Assembly: GCA_963764585.1 (NCBI GenBank)
Contig: CAVXTB010000001.1
Coordinates: forward strand, 124,001 to 188,000
Source of the DNA: JAOPZW01 sp963764585
Lineage (GTDB): Bacteria; Actinomycetota; Thermoleophilia; Solirubrobacterales; Solirubrobacteraceae
Direction: 5' to 3'
DNA: 64,000 nucleotides
The position numbers were made by a program, and so were the translations under genes. Below are positions 24,793-34,506 of the stretch, in pieces. The stretch's first letter is position 1, and each line of letters opens with the position of its first letter. The notes beneath the pieces were generated by a model. It did not search any database, was not told the origin of the DNA, and saw only the letters and a list, made by a program, of their open reading frames with translations.

Positions 24793-25745
24793 GCAGTGGC
24801 CAGCTCGGGCGTGCCGAGCGCGGCCAGGCGGTCGCGCTCGTAGCAGGAGACGCAATGCTCGTCGGCCTGCGCGCGAACGAGCGCGACGAACGGCTCGGCG
24901 GCCGGCGCGCGGTAGCCCTCCGGCAGCAGCGCGACGACGTGCCGGGTCGGCGCGTCGGGGCCGAGCGAGCGCAGGACGATGTCCTCTCGGACGGTCGCTA
25001 CCGCGAGGCCGGGAATGAGCGTCACGCCAACGCCGGCGGCGACGAGCCCCTGCTTGCCCAGCCACTGCTCGGCGCCGAAGCGGATGTGCGGCTCGAAGCC
25101 GGCGGCCGCACATGCGCGGAACAGGGGCCGGCGGCAATCGGACGGACCGCCTTCGATCCACGCCTCGTCCCGCAGGTCGCGCAGCCTCAGCTTCGGCTTG
25201 CGCGCCAGCGGGTGGTCGAGCGGGAGCGCGACGAGCATCGGGTCCTCGACAACAGCGACGGCTTCGAGCTCGTCCAAGTGGTGCTCGAGCGGATCGGTCG
25301 CCAGCGCGACGTCGAGCTCGCCGGCCCGCAGGCGCGGGATCAGCCCCGCCGACGTGCCTTCGAAGAGCGACAGCTCGACCGCGGGGTGCTCGCGGGTGAA
25401 GGCCGCGATCGCGCGCGGGACGATCGTCGCATTGGCCGTCGCGAACGAGCCGATGCGGAGCCGGCCTGCCTGCAGGCGGGCGACCGCCTCGACCTGCGTA
25501 TGCGCGGCCGTCATGCGGTCGAGGATCGCCTCGGCGTGGCCGAGGAGCACGCGGCCCGCCTCGGTCAGGCGGATCCCGCGCGGCAGGCGCTCGAGCAGCT
25601 GGGCATCGGCCTCGCGCTCGAGCGTGGCGATCTGGCGGCTGACCGCCGGCTGGGTGAAGGACAGCGCGTCGGCCGCCGCGGAGATCGAGCCCCGCTGCGC
25701 GACCTCGCGGAAGACGCGCAACCGCGTCGCATCGAACATGCGCAA
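24789..25745 (-). CDS. LysR-family transcriptional regulator
   Basis: 318 residues. The N-terminal helix-turn-helix is complete (FREVAQRGSISAAADALSFT, then QPAVSRQIATLE). Two periplasmic-binding-like lobes for an inducer follow (residues 90-300). ATG 25745 or the next ATG (25739) could be the start. It is divergent from a tiny ORF across an AT-richer spacer, the usual place for LysR operators, and translationally coupled to the MarR gene downstream. Confidence 0.9.
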   Translation of the reverse strand: MRMFDATRLRVFREVAQRGSISAAADALSFTQPAVSRQIATLEREADAQLLERLPRGIRLTEAGRVLLGHAEAILDRMTAAHTQVEAVARLQAGRLRIGSFATANATIVPRAIAAFTREHPAVELSLFEGTSAGLIPRLRAGELDVALATDPLEHHLDELEAVAVVEDPMLVALPLDHPLARKPKLRLRDLRDEAWIEGGPSDCRRPLFRACAAAGFEPHIRFGAEQWLGKQGLVAAGVGVTLIPGLAVATVREDIVLRSLGPDAPTRHVVALLPEGYRAPAAEPFVALVRAQADEHCVSCYERDRLAALGTPELATA

Positions 25746-25810
25746 AGCGTATACCAGCTAAGCGAAAAGATCATTTGAGGTTATGCGTTGCAAGCGCCAC
25801 GATCTCTGGC

Positions 25811-25942
25811 ATGAGCCCGATCCTGCATCCCCTCCTCCGCGCCGCGCTGATCGACCGTCGCGAGGAGCCGCGGCTCGTCGACACCCGCCCGCCGCGCCGC
25901 GCGCGTTCCCTCCGCGCGCGGCGCCGGCGGGACGGTCGCTAG
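25811..25942 (+). CDS. Possible 43-residue basic small protein, divergent from LysR
   Basis: ATG 25811 to TAG 25942: begins MSPILHPLLRAALIDRREEP and ends with an arginine-rich tail. The N-terminal amphipathic helix plus basic tail is reminiscent of tiny actinobacterial proteins beside LysR genes, but I cannot name a family. It lies 66 nt from LysR and could be its target. It is too short to be sure. Confidence 0.35.
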   Translation: MSPILHPLLRAALIDRREEPRLVDTRPPRRARSLRARRRRDGR

Positions 25943-25951
25943 CCTCGCGGC

Positions 25952-26500
25952 GTGCCGCGCCGCCACCCGATCGCTCCCGAGGCGCCCGACGAGTCAGTCG
26001 CCGAGCGCCTGGAGCGGGTGGACCTCAGCGCGCGGCGCGAGGCCAACCTCGCGCTCGCGGACGTCGAGCTCGACGGCTGCAATATGGCCAACCTCGACGC
26101 GCGCGGCGGGACGATGCGCCGCGTGGTCGCGACGACGTGCCGCATGACCGGCCTGCTCTGGACCGAGGGCTCGGTGCGCGACGTCGTCCTGCGCGACTGC
26201 CGCATCGACCTCGCGTCCTTCGCCGCCACGACGATCGAGCAGACGGTCTTCGAGGGCTGCCTGCTGATGCAGACCGACTTCCAGGAGGCGCGGCTGCGGG
26301 CGGTGCGCTTCGTCGACTGCGACCTCTCGGGCGCCGACCTGTCGGCCGCGCGCTTCGAGCGCTGCGAGCTGCGCGGCTGCACGCTCGACGGCATCCGCGC
26401 CGCCGAGCGCCTGCGCGGTGCCGCGATGCCGTGGGACGACATCCTCGCGTCGGCCGCCACGTTCGCCGACGCGATCGGCGTCAGCGTGCTCGAGGACTAG
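25952..26500 (+). CDS. Pentapeptide-repeat protein
   Basis: 182 residues from a GTG at 25952. Repeats of the A(D/N)LXX type run from about residue 36 to 145: LADVELDGCNMANLDARGG, then FEGCLLMQTDFQEARLRAVRF and CDLSGADLSAARFERCELRG. They form a right-handed four-sided beta-helix. Several repeats carry Cys. Function is unknown; some members protect DNA gyrase, but most do not. It follows the tiny ORF by 9 nt. Confidence 0.88.
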   Translation: MPRRHPIAPEAPDESVAERLERVDLSARREANLALADVELDGCNMANLDARGGTMRRVVATTCRMTGLLWTEGSVRDVVLRDCRIDLASFAATTIEQTVFEGCLLMQTDFQEARLRAVRFVDCDLSGADLSAARFERCELRGCTLDGIRAAERLRGAAMPWDDILASAATFADAIGVSVLED

Positions 26501-27138
26501 CGAGCGCCCAGCGCGGCGACGAGCTCGCGCTGGACGTCGGCCGGCGGGCGGGTGCCGTCGGCGCGCCCGAGCACGCCACGCCGGTCGTAGTAGTCGATGA
26601 CCGGCGCGGTCACCTCGTGATAGACGCGCAGGCGCTCGCGCACCGTCTCAGGCGCGTCATCGGCACGCGGCGACAGCGGCTCGCCGTCGCGATCGCAGAC
26701 CCCCTCGCGCGCGGGTGGGTCGAAGACGACGTGGTAGACGTGCCCGCGCGGGCACTGCAGGCGACCGCCGATGCGCTCGACGATCGCCTCGTCGGGGGCG
26801 TCGACGAGCAGCGCCGCCGTGATCGCCACGGCATCGCCGAGCGCCCGCGCCTGCCCGAGGGTGCGCGGGAAGCCGTCGAGCAGGAAGCCCCGCGTCTCGC
26901 CGTCGAGGCGCTCGAGGACCATCGCGGTCACGAGCTCGTCGGGAACGAGATGGCCTTCGTCCATGTAGCGCGCCGCCTCGTGGCCGAGCTCGGTGCCGCG
27001 GCGGCGGTGGTCGCGCAGCAGGTCGCCGGTGGCGACGTAGGCGAGGTCGAGCGCCTCGCACAGCGGCCCGGCCTGGGTGCCCTTGCCGGCGCCGGGCGGG
27101 CCGAGCAGGACGAGATGGAGGGAGTCGGCGTCAGTCAG
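26497..27138 (-). CDS. adk: Adenylate kinase with a non-standard start codon
   Basis: 213 residues. The P-loop GPPGAGKGT, the AMP-binding YVATGDLLRDH and DGFPRTLGQA, and the LID region (CPRGHVYH, then a second region with Cys and SPRADDAPETVRERL) define it. It converts ATP and AMP to two ADP. No ATG, GTG or TTG exists between the in-frame stop and the P-loop, so the only candidate starts are CTG at 27138 or CTG at 27147. The first ATG (26964) would remove the P-loop and give a dead protein. No clear Shine-Dalgarno is present. It follows a secreted-protein gene, not secY as usual. Confidence 0.85.
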   Translation of the reverse strand: MTDADSLHLVLLGPPGAGKGTQAGPLCEALDLAYVATGDLLRDHRRRGTELGHEAARYMDEGHLVPDELVTAMVLERLDGETRGFLLDGFPRTLGQARALGDAVAITAALLVDAPDEAIVERIGGRLQCPRGHVYHVVFDPPAREGVCDRDGEPLSPRADDAPETVRERLRVYHEVTAPVIDYYDRRGVLGRADGTRPPADVQRELVAALGAR

Positions 27139-27156
27139 GTCGCGCAGACGCTAGCG

Positions 27157-27924
27157 CTACCGCGTCAGGGTCAGGGTGACCGTGTCGTCGGCGGTGTTGC
27201 CGGCGCCGTCGTGGACGGTCACCACGGCGACGGCGCTCAAGTGGCCAACGTGCTTCACGAGCGCCCGCATCCGGCGGGGCACCGCGAGGGCGACGGTGGC
27301 CGTCGTCTGCGGCGCGACCGTGATCGCCTCGCGCCCGAGCTCGACGACGCGGGCCTTGCGCCCGGCGTGCGCGCGCACGGGCTTGGCGCTGCGCAGGACG
27401 ACCATGCCGTGGCACGCGCCGGTGGCCCACATGCACCGCACCTCGACCGCGGCGCGGCCGACGGCCATCCGGCGCGGCTTGGCGCGCGCGCTCATCAGCG
27501 GGAACTGGAAGCCCGGCGGCACCCCGGTTGGCAGGGGGGCGGGGTAGGGCGCCGGCGTCGCCTTCTGCTGGGTCGGGTCCGCGGTGACAGTGATCCGGTA
27601 CGGGCTGACGTCCACCGTGCAGGAGCCGGTGCCGGTCGGAGTGCCGCCTGCGTCCTTCTCCGTGACCGTCACGCTGTACTGGCGTGCGCCGATGAACGTG
27701 TGCGTGATGCTCGGTCCCACCTGCACTTGCGGGGCGCTGCCGTCGCCGAAGTCCCACGTAAGGCTCTCGCCTTGCACGAGGGGTTGGGCGTTGAACGTCA
27801 CCGGTGTGTACTCGACGACGGAAACCGGCGCAGCGCAGATCGACAGCTGCGGGTCGGCGGCCGCGCTCGCGGGGAGCGCGACAACGGCGAGGAGCGGTGC
27901 GGCCAGGGCGAAGAGACGACGCAT
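27157..27924 (-). CDS. Secreted protein with a PKD-like domain
   Basis: 255 residues with a signal peptide (1-22, ASAAA). A PKD fold begins near residue 35: VTFNAQPLVQGESLTWDFGDG, ending with ARQYSVTVTEKDA. The C-terminal half (residues 150-255) is a second beta domain of unknown type ending in a repeat-like VTVHDGAGNTADD. Probably extracellular, perhaps binding sugar or wall polymers. Its stop is 19 nt before the probable adk start. Confidence 0.75.
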   Translation of the reverse strand: MRRLFALAAPLLAVVALPASAAADPQLSICAAPVSVVEYTPVTFNAQPLVQGESLTWDFGDGSAPQVQVGPSITHTFIGARQYSVTVTEKDAGGTPTGTGSCTVDVSPYRITVTADPTQQKATPAPYPAPLPTGVPPGFQFPLMSARAKPRRMAVGRAAVEVRCMWATGACHGMVVLRSAKPVRAHAGRKARVVELGREAITVAPQTTATVALAVPRRMRALVKHVGHLSAVAVVTVHDGAGNTADDTVTLTLTR

Positions 27925-27973
27925 CGCCCGTGACTCGGCGCCGCGGCCCGGGCGTTGAGCGCTGACGTCCGCG

Positions 27974-29101
27974 CTAGGACTCGCGCGCCGCCTCGCCCAG
28001 CAGCGCCCGCGCGATGACGAGCCGCTGGATCTCGCTCGTGCCCTCGTAGATCTCGGTGACCTTGGCGTCGCGGTAGTAGCGCTCGACCGGGAACTCGCGC
28101 GTGTAGCCGTAGCCGCCGAGCACCTGGATCGCCTCGCCCGTCCAGTGGCGTGCCACGCGCGAGGCGAAGAGCTTGGCCTGGGCGCCCTCGACGCTGTGCG
28201 GCCGGCCGGCCTCCTTGAGCCGCGCGGCGCGCCAGACCAGGGCGCGGGCCGCCTCGATCTCGGTCTGCATGTCGGCGAGCTTCTGCTGGATGGCGCCGAA
28301 GCCGGCGATCGGGCGGCCGAAGGCGTGGCGCTCGCGCGCGTAGGCCGAGGCGACGTCGAGCGCGGCCTGGGCGATGCCGACGGCCTGCGCGGCGATCCCG
28401 ATGCGCCCGGCGTCGAGCGTCTGGAGGGCGATGCGCAGGCCGACGCCCTGCGCGCCCAGCCGCTCGGCGGGCGTGCCCTCGAAGCTCAGGTCCGCGGTCG
28501 AGGAGGAGTTCAGGCCCATCTTCTCCTCCTCGCGGGTCACGCGGAAGCCGGTCGCGCCGCGGCGCACGACGAAGGCCGACGGCCGGTCCGGGTCGCGCGC
28601 GAAGACGACGAAGGTGTGCGCGTGCGAGCCGTTGGTCGTCCACTGCTTGGTGCCGGTCAGCCGCATGCCTTCGTCGGCCCGCGTGAGCATCGCCCCGGCG
28701 TCGGAGCCCGAGCCCGACTCGGTCAGCGCGAACGCGGCCAGCTCGTGGCCCTGCGCCAGCGGCGGCACGAGCCGCCCGATCTGATCGGGCGTGCCGTGCG
28801 CCAGCAGGGGCAGCGTCCCGGCGCTCGTGTGCACCGCGACCGTCACGCCGACGCCGGCGTCGGCGCGCGAGAGCTCCTCGAGGACCAGCACGTAGGAGAG
28901 GAAGTCCGCGCCCGCGCCACCGTGCTCCTCGGGAACGCACACGCCCATGAGCCCGAGCTCGCCCAGGTGCGCGAAGACCTCGCGCGGGAAGGTGTGCTCG
29001 CGATCCCACGACGCCGCGGCCGGCGCGATCTCCTCGTCGGCGAAGCGCCGCGCCAGCGCGCGGATCTCGCGCTGCTCGTCGGTCAGCTCGTGCAGGCTCA
29101 T
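27974..29101 (-). CDS. Acyl-CoA dehydrogenase
   Basis: 375 residues. All three ACAD domains are present: N-terminal helices, the beta domain with FALTESGSGSDAG and TGTKQWTTNGSHAHTF, and the C-terminal bundle with RIGIAAQAVGIAQAALD. The catalytic base region reads ILGGYGYTREFPVERYYRDAK ending TEIYEGTSEIQ, with the Glu typical of short-chain/butyryl enzymes. It desaturates acyl-CoA and passes electrons to ETF. The stop of its ATG overlaps the HAD gene's end (ATGA at 29098-29101). Confidence 0.94.
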   Translation of the reverse strand: MSLHELTDEQREIRALARRFADEEIAPAAASWDREHTFPREVFAHLGELGLMGVCVPEEHGGAGADFLSYVLVLEELSRADAGVGVTVAVHTSAGTLPLLAHGTPDQIGRLVPPLAQGHELAAFALTESGSGSDAGAMLTRADEGMRLTGTKQWTTNGSHAHTFVVFARDPDRPSAFVVRRGATGFRVTREEEKMGLNSSSTADLSFEGTPAERLGAQGVGLRIALQTLDAGRIGIAAQAVGIAQAALDVASAYARERHAFGRPIAGFGAIQQKLADMQTEIEAARALVWRAARLKEAGRPHSVEGAQAKLFASRVARHWTGEAIQVLGGYGYTREFPVERYYRDAKVTEIYEGTSEIQRLVIARALLGEAARES

Positions 29102-29897
29102 CTGCGCCGCACCGCCACCGTGCGCGCCCCCGTGCCCACCAGCGCGGCGAGCGCGACCGCGGCGGCCGCCTTCAGGCGCCGGCCGAGCTGCTCGAAGCGC
29201 ATGACCTCCCAGCCCTCCTCGCGGGCGACGCGCCGCAGCTCGGTGTCCGGGTTGACGACGACCGCGTGGCCGACGGCGCGCAGCATCGGCAGGTCGGACT
29301 CCGAGTCGGAGTAGGCGTAGGACGCCGCGAGGTCGATCCCCTCCGCCGTGGCGAGCTCGCGCATCGCCTCCGCCTTGCCCTCGCGGTACGTGAACGGCCC
29401 GGAGGCGCGGCCGGTGTAGCGCCCGTCGACGACCTCCGAGCGCGCGCCCAGCGCGCCGTCGAAGCTCAGCACGTGCGCGAGCATCTCGGCCATCTCCTGC
29501 GAGGCGGCCGTGCAGATGTAGACCGGCCGCCCGGCGTCCTGGTGGGCGTGGGCGACCTCGAGCATCTGCGGGTACAGCCGCGGCAGGACGCCGGCCAAGA
29601 CCTTCGGCGCGAGGCGCTGCAGGTCGACGACGCGCTGGCCGGCGATCATCTCGCCGACCTCGCGGCGCACGCGATCGGTCGCCTGATCGGTCGAGCCGCG
29701 CAGGCGGAACTTCACGTTCTCCCAGCCGTAGCGCGCGATGCGCCGCCGCGTGATGAGCCCGGCGCTGCGCGCGGCCCGGGCCCAGTACAGGCCCGACGAG
29801 CCCGCCATCAGCGTGCGGTCCAGGTCGAAGAACGCGGCGCCGCGCCCGTGCTCCGGCCGGACGTGCGCGATCTCCTCGCGTGGGCTGACGTCGTGCG

Positions 29898-29901
<4 letters not shown>
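29098..29901 (-). CDS. HAD-IB family hydrolase (SerB-like)
   Basis: 267 residues from a GTG at 29901. HAD motif I is FFDLDRTLMAGSSG, motif II near TAASQEM, motif III/IV YSDSESDLPML. A C-terminal hydrophobic segment (KAAAAVALAALVG) resembles the tail of membrane-linked HAD-IB proteins. It removes phosphate from an unknown substrate. It is between the thiolase and acyl-CoA dehydrogenase genes with overlaps on both sides (GTGA and ATGA). Confidence 0.88.
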
Positions 29902-31088
<1,187 letters not shown>

Positions 31089-31122
31089 GTCCCTAAGGCT
31101 AGTGACGTAGCCTGCGCCGCCG

Positions 31123-32556
31123 ATGCGTGCCTCCGCCACCACCGACGCACCCAAGGCCACGAGCGCCGACACGATCGCCATAGGCGTGTTCGAGGACGAG
31201 GGGATCGCCCACGACCTCGACGGCGCGCCGCTCACGGCGCTGCTCGACAGCGGCGAGGCGCGGGCGACCTTCAAGCACCTCGCGCTGCACCACGGCGAGG
31301 GCAAGCGCTGGCTGGTCGCCGGCCTCGGGCGCCGCGACGCCTTCGACGCCGAGCGCGCCCGCATTGCCGCGGCGGTCGTCCACGGGCGCGCCCGCGAGCT
31401 CGGCGCGCGCGAGCTGTGCTGGGAGCTGCCCCACCACGTCTCCGACGACATCGCGGCCGGGCTCGTCGAGGGCACCATCCTCGCGGGCTACCGATTCGAC
31501 CGCTACAAGGCCAAGGCCGACGACGACGAGGACAACGGCCCGCCCGCCCTGCAGGAGCTCGTCGTCTCCGCACACCACGACGTCGCCGACGCCGTGCGCC
31601 GCGGCGCCGCGGGCGCCGACGCGCAGAACTTCGCCCGCGAGCTGCAGGACGCGCCGGCCAACGACCTGACGCCGATGGCGCTGGCCGAGCGCGCGCGCGA
31701 GCTCACGGGCGTCGAGGTCGAGGTCCACGGCCGCGGCTGGCTGGCCGAGCGTGGCATGGGCGCGTTCCTGGCCGTCGCGCAGGGCTCCGACAACGAGCCG
31801 GCGATGATCGTCGCGCGCTACGAGGGCTCGGACGAGGGCCCGCTGATCGCGCTCGTGGGCAAGGCGGTCACGCACGACACCGGCGGGCTGTCGATCAAGG
31901 CGGCGGCCGGCATGCACGAGATGAAGTTCGACATGTCGGGTGGCGCCGCCGTCCTCGGCGCGCTGCAGGCGATCGCCGCGCTCGCGCTGCCGGTGCGCGT
32001 GCTGGCGGTCGTCGGCGCAACCGAGAACACGATCGGCGGCTCGGCGATGAAGCCCGGCGACATCGTCCGCGCGATGACCGGCACGACGATCGAGATCAAC
32101 AACACCGACGCCGAGGGGCGCCTGGTGCTCTGCGACTGCCTCGCCTACGCGGTCGAGCAGGGCGCCGAGCGGGTCGTCGACATCGCGACGCTGACCGGCG
32201 GCGTCGTGACCGCGCTGGGCTCGACGTACGCGGGCCTGTTCGCCACCGACGAGCCCCTCGCGGCGGACCTGACCGCCGCCGGCGAGGCCGCGGGCGAGCT
32301 CGTCTGGCGCATGCCGCTGCACGCCGAGTACGACGAGCAGATCAAGGGCCGTTTCGCCGACATCGTCAACTCCGAGAGCCGCAAGGCGCACCCGATCCAG
32401 GGCGCGGCGTTCCTCAAGCGCTTCGTGGGCGACGTGCCGTGGGCCCACGTCGACATGGCCGGCACCTCCAACGACCTGGGGCGCGCCTACGCGGCCAAGG
32501 GCGGATCGGGCTGGGGCGTGCGGCTGCTCTTCGAGTTGGTGCGCGCCCAGTCGTAG
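31123..32556 (+). CDS. Leucyl aminopeptidase, M17 family
   Basis: 477 residues. The C-terminal half has the M17 metal and catalytic residues: GKAVTHDTGGLSIK (Lys, Asp), MSGGAAVLGALQ, and NTDAEGRLVLCD (Asp, Glu, Arg), the family signature. It is a cytosolic hexameric enzyme with two Zn or Mn ions that trims N-terminal residues. The N-terminal domain (1-160) is the macro-like part. Divergent from the thiolase operon. Confidence 0.95.
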   Translation: MRASATTDAPKATSADTIAIGVFEDEGIAHDLDGAPLTALLDSGEARATFKHLALHHGEGKRWLVAGLGRRDAFDAERARIAAAVVHGRARELGARELCWELPHHVSDDIAAGLVEGTILAGYRFDRYKAKADDDEDNGPPALQELVVSAHHDVADAVRRGAAGADAQNFARELQDAPANDLTPMALAERARELTGVEVEVHGRGWLAERGMGAFLAVAQGSDNEPAMIVARYEGSDEGPLIALVGKAVTHDTGGLSIKAAAGMHEMKFDMSGGAAVLGALQAIAALALPVRVLAVVGATENTIGGSAMKPGDIVRAMTGTTIEINNTDAEGRLVLCDCLAYAVEQGAERVVDIATLTGGVVTALGSTYAGLFATDEPLAADLTAAGEAAGELVWRMPLHAEYDEQIKGRFADIVNSESRKAHPIQGAAFLKRFVGDVPWAHVDMAGTSNDLGRAYAAKGGSGWGVRLLFELVRAQS

Positions 32557-32589
32557 AAGGAGCAGGCGCGCCGGACCGTTTGGTCTGAC

Positions 32590-33699
32590 GTGCCTGCTGC
32601 ATCAGGTCCGGCAGCCCGGTGCTTGGCGAGCCGCTATGCCCTGGCTACCCTCGCGACGACGTTCGCGCTGCTCGCCGGTGCCGCCACGGCGCTGGCCGAC
32701 AGCGCCTCGATCAGCGTGACGACGGCCGCCGGCGTCCCGGACCCGGCGGCCTACCTGCCGCGCACCTTCACGTTCAGCGGCACGACGACCGGCAGCAAGC
32801 GCCTCTACGTCAAGCACCGGGCCGCCGGCGGCGCGCCGTGCGCGCCAAGCGCCTACACCGACTCGGGGACGTGGCTGGACTCGTCGTTCTATGGCCAGCC
32901 CGTGAGCGGGTCGTTCAGCGTCCAGCACGTCCTGACCTGGCGATCGCCCGGCCCGTGGATGTTCTGCTTCTGGCTGGCGAGCGACGAGACGACGGTCGTG
33001 GCGCCGCTGACCCAGACGATCACCTTCCGCCCGTCCGCGGGCGCCATCGGCGCCACGATCACGCCCGCGACGCCGCGCCCCGGCGAGCCGGCGCAGATCA
33101 CCGTCGCGGGCTCCACCGAGGCCCCCAAGCGCGTCTACGCCAAGCTGCGCCCGGCGGACGGCAGCGCCTGCGCTGCGAGCTACGACGCCGACCCGGGCGG
33201 GAGCATCCTCGCCGGCTGGAGCGTCGACGGCGACTACCGCATCAGCGAGCCCTACAGCCAGGCCAACCCGGGCAAGTACATGCTCTGCATGTGGCTCGCC
33301 GGGTCGTCCGACGACACCCTGCCGATCGGCGGGCCCCAGCAGCAGACGTTCACCATCGCGCAGCCGCCGCCGCCCGCCGTCAAGTCGGTCATCGCGCTCA
33401 ACTGCCGGACCAAGCGCCCGGTCAAGCTCATCCGCGCCCGCAAGGTCAAGTCGATCTGCATGCGCTACCGCTTCTCGCGGCCACCGAAGGCGGGGCAGCG
33501 CCTTTCGGTCGCCTACGTCACGCCGCGCCACGTCACCTACAAGACGCTGAGCTCGACGTGGCCGGCCGTGCCGCGGCGGACGCTGACGACCGGCGCACTG
33601 CCGATCCGTGCCTACAAGCACCGGCGCGGCGTGTGGTACGCCGTCCTGCGCGTCGACGGCCAGTGGGTCAAGACGAAGTCGTTCCGGATCCGGCGCTGA
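32590..33699 (+). CDS. Secreted two-repeat beta-sandwich protein, function unknown
   Basis: 369 residues from a GTG at 32590. A signal peptide spans residues 1-36 (ATALA). Two related Ig-like repeats follow at about residues 38-145 and 150-253: each has a KRLYVK/KRVYAKLR strand, a pair of Cys and a W...FCFWLA / MLCMWLA closing strand. A third, basic region (270-369) ends with KTKSFRIRR. No family recognised. It lies 33 nt after the aminopeptidase stop. Confidence 0.68.
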   Translation: MPAASGPAARCLASRYALATLATTFALLAGAATALADSASISVTTAAGVPDPAAYLPRTFTFSGTTTGSKRLYVKHRAAGGAPCAPSAYTDSGTWLDSSFYGQPVSGSFSVQHVLTWRSPGPWMFCFWLASDETTVVAPLTQTITFRPSAGAIGATITPATPRPGEPAQITVAGSTEAPKRVYAKLRPADGSACAASYDADPGGSILAGWSVDGDYRISEPYSQANPGKYMLCMWLAGSSDDTLPIGGPQQQTFTIAQPPPPAVKSVIALNCRTKRPVKLIRARKVKSICMRYRFSRPPKAGQRLSVAYVTPRHVTYKTLSSTWPAVPRRTLTTGALPIRAYKHRRGVWYAVLRVDGQWVKTKSFRIRR

Positions 33700-34467
33700 C
33701 TACAGCCCCTCGGGGTGGCGGGCGACGAACCCGCTCGTGCTGCGCGACGTCGGCTGCCAGCGCGTGCCCGACCCGCGCAGCCCGCCCGTGTCGAAGCGCA
33801 GCCCCGCGACGACCATCCAGACGTGGCCGCCGTTGGCGTAGATCGTGATCCAGTGCCCGGGGCCGGCAGCGCCCCACTGGGCCAGCGCGCCGGAGGTCAG
33901 CGGCGCGTCGAGCAGGCCCGCGCCCGCCAGCGCGAAGGACACCGAGCCCGAGCAGTCGTAGCCCACCGACGACCAGCCGCCGTGGCCGCCGCCCCAGAGG
34001 TACGGCGTGTTGGCGATGACGTTGCCGGCGTTGATCACGTCGCGGACGATCTGCGGCGCGTCGCGGGGGGCGACCGCGCGCCCGTCGGCGAGCACGCGGC
34101 CGGTGGCGCCGACCGGCAGCTCGGCCTTGGCGGCAAGCGACTTCAGCTGGCTCAGCTCGCGGCGGATCTCGTCGTCGCCGGGGCGGCCGCTGCCGCTCGA
34201 GGAAGACGGGGTCGAGACGGCCTGATCGCCGGCGGCGACGCCGGCCTGAGGCTCGACGACCTGGGGATGCGCGCTGGGCAGGGGCGGCTCGGGAGCGGCG
34301 GTGGTGGGCGGCACCGCGGCCGTCGTGGAGGCGCTGCGCGTGCCCGACCAGGCCGGCGCCGTCAGCGCCGCGCCCAGCACGACGATTGCCAGGACGACGC
34401 CCGCGATCAGCACGCGGCGCAGGAAGGTCGTCACCGACCGCCACGCGTTTGCCATAACACCGCTCAC
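33700..34467 (-). CDS. NlpC/P60-like cell-wall hydrolase
   Basis: 255 residues. A single N-terminal membrane anchor (residues 15-38) and a Pro/Ser/Thr-rich linker (45-95) lead to a papain-like domain: TPYLWGGGHGGWSSVGYDCSG carries the Cys nucleophile, and NGGHVWMVV the His. This layout fits enzymes that cut peptidoglycan stem peptides outside the membrane. The tryptophan- and glycine-rich GGGHGGW insert before the Cys is noteworthy. The stop abuts the convergent secreted-protein gene. ATG 34455 is an alternative start. Confidence 0.75.
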   Translation of the reverse strand: MSGVMANAWRSVTTFLRRVLIAGVVLAIVVLGAALTAPAWSGTRSASTTAAVPPTTAAPEPPLPSAHPQVVEPQAGVAAGDQAVSTPSSSSGSGRPGDDEIRRELSQLKSLAAKAELPVGATGRVLADGRAVAPRDAPQIVRDVINAGNVIANTPYLWGGGHGGWSSVGYDCSGSVSFALAGAGLLDAPLTSGALAQWGAAGPGHWITIYANGGHVWMVVAGLRFDTGGLRGSGTRWQPTSRSTSGFVARHPEGL

Positions 34468-34506
34468 GCCCGGCTGATCGGCCGCACGCCACGGGGCTTG
34501 AGGCGG

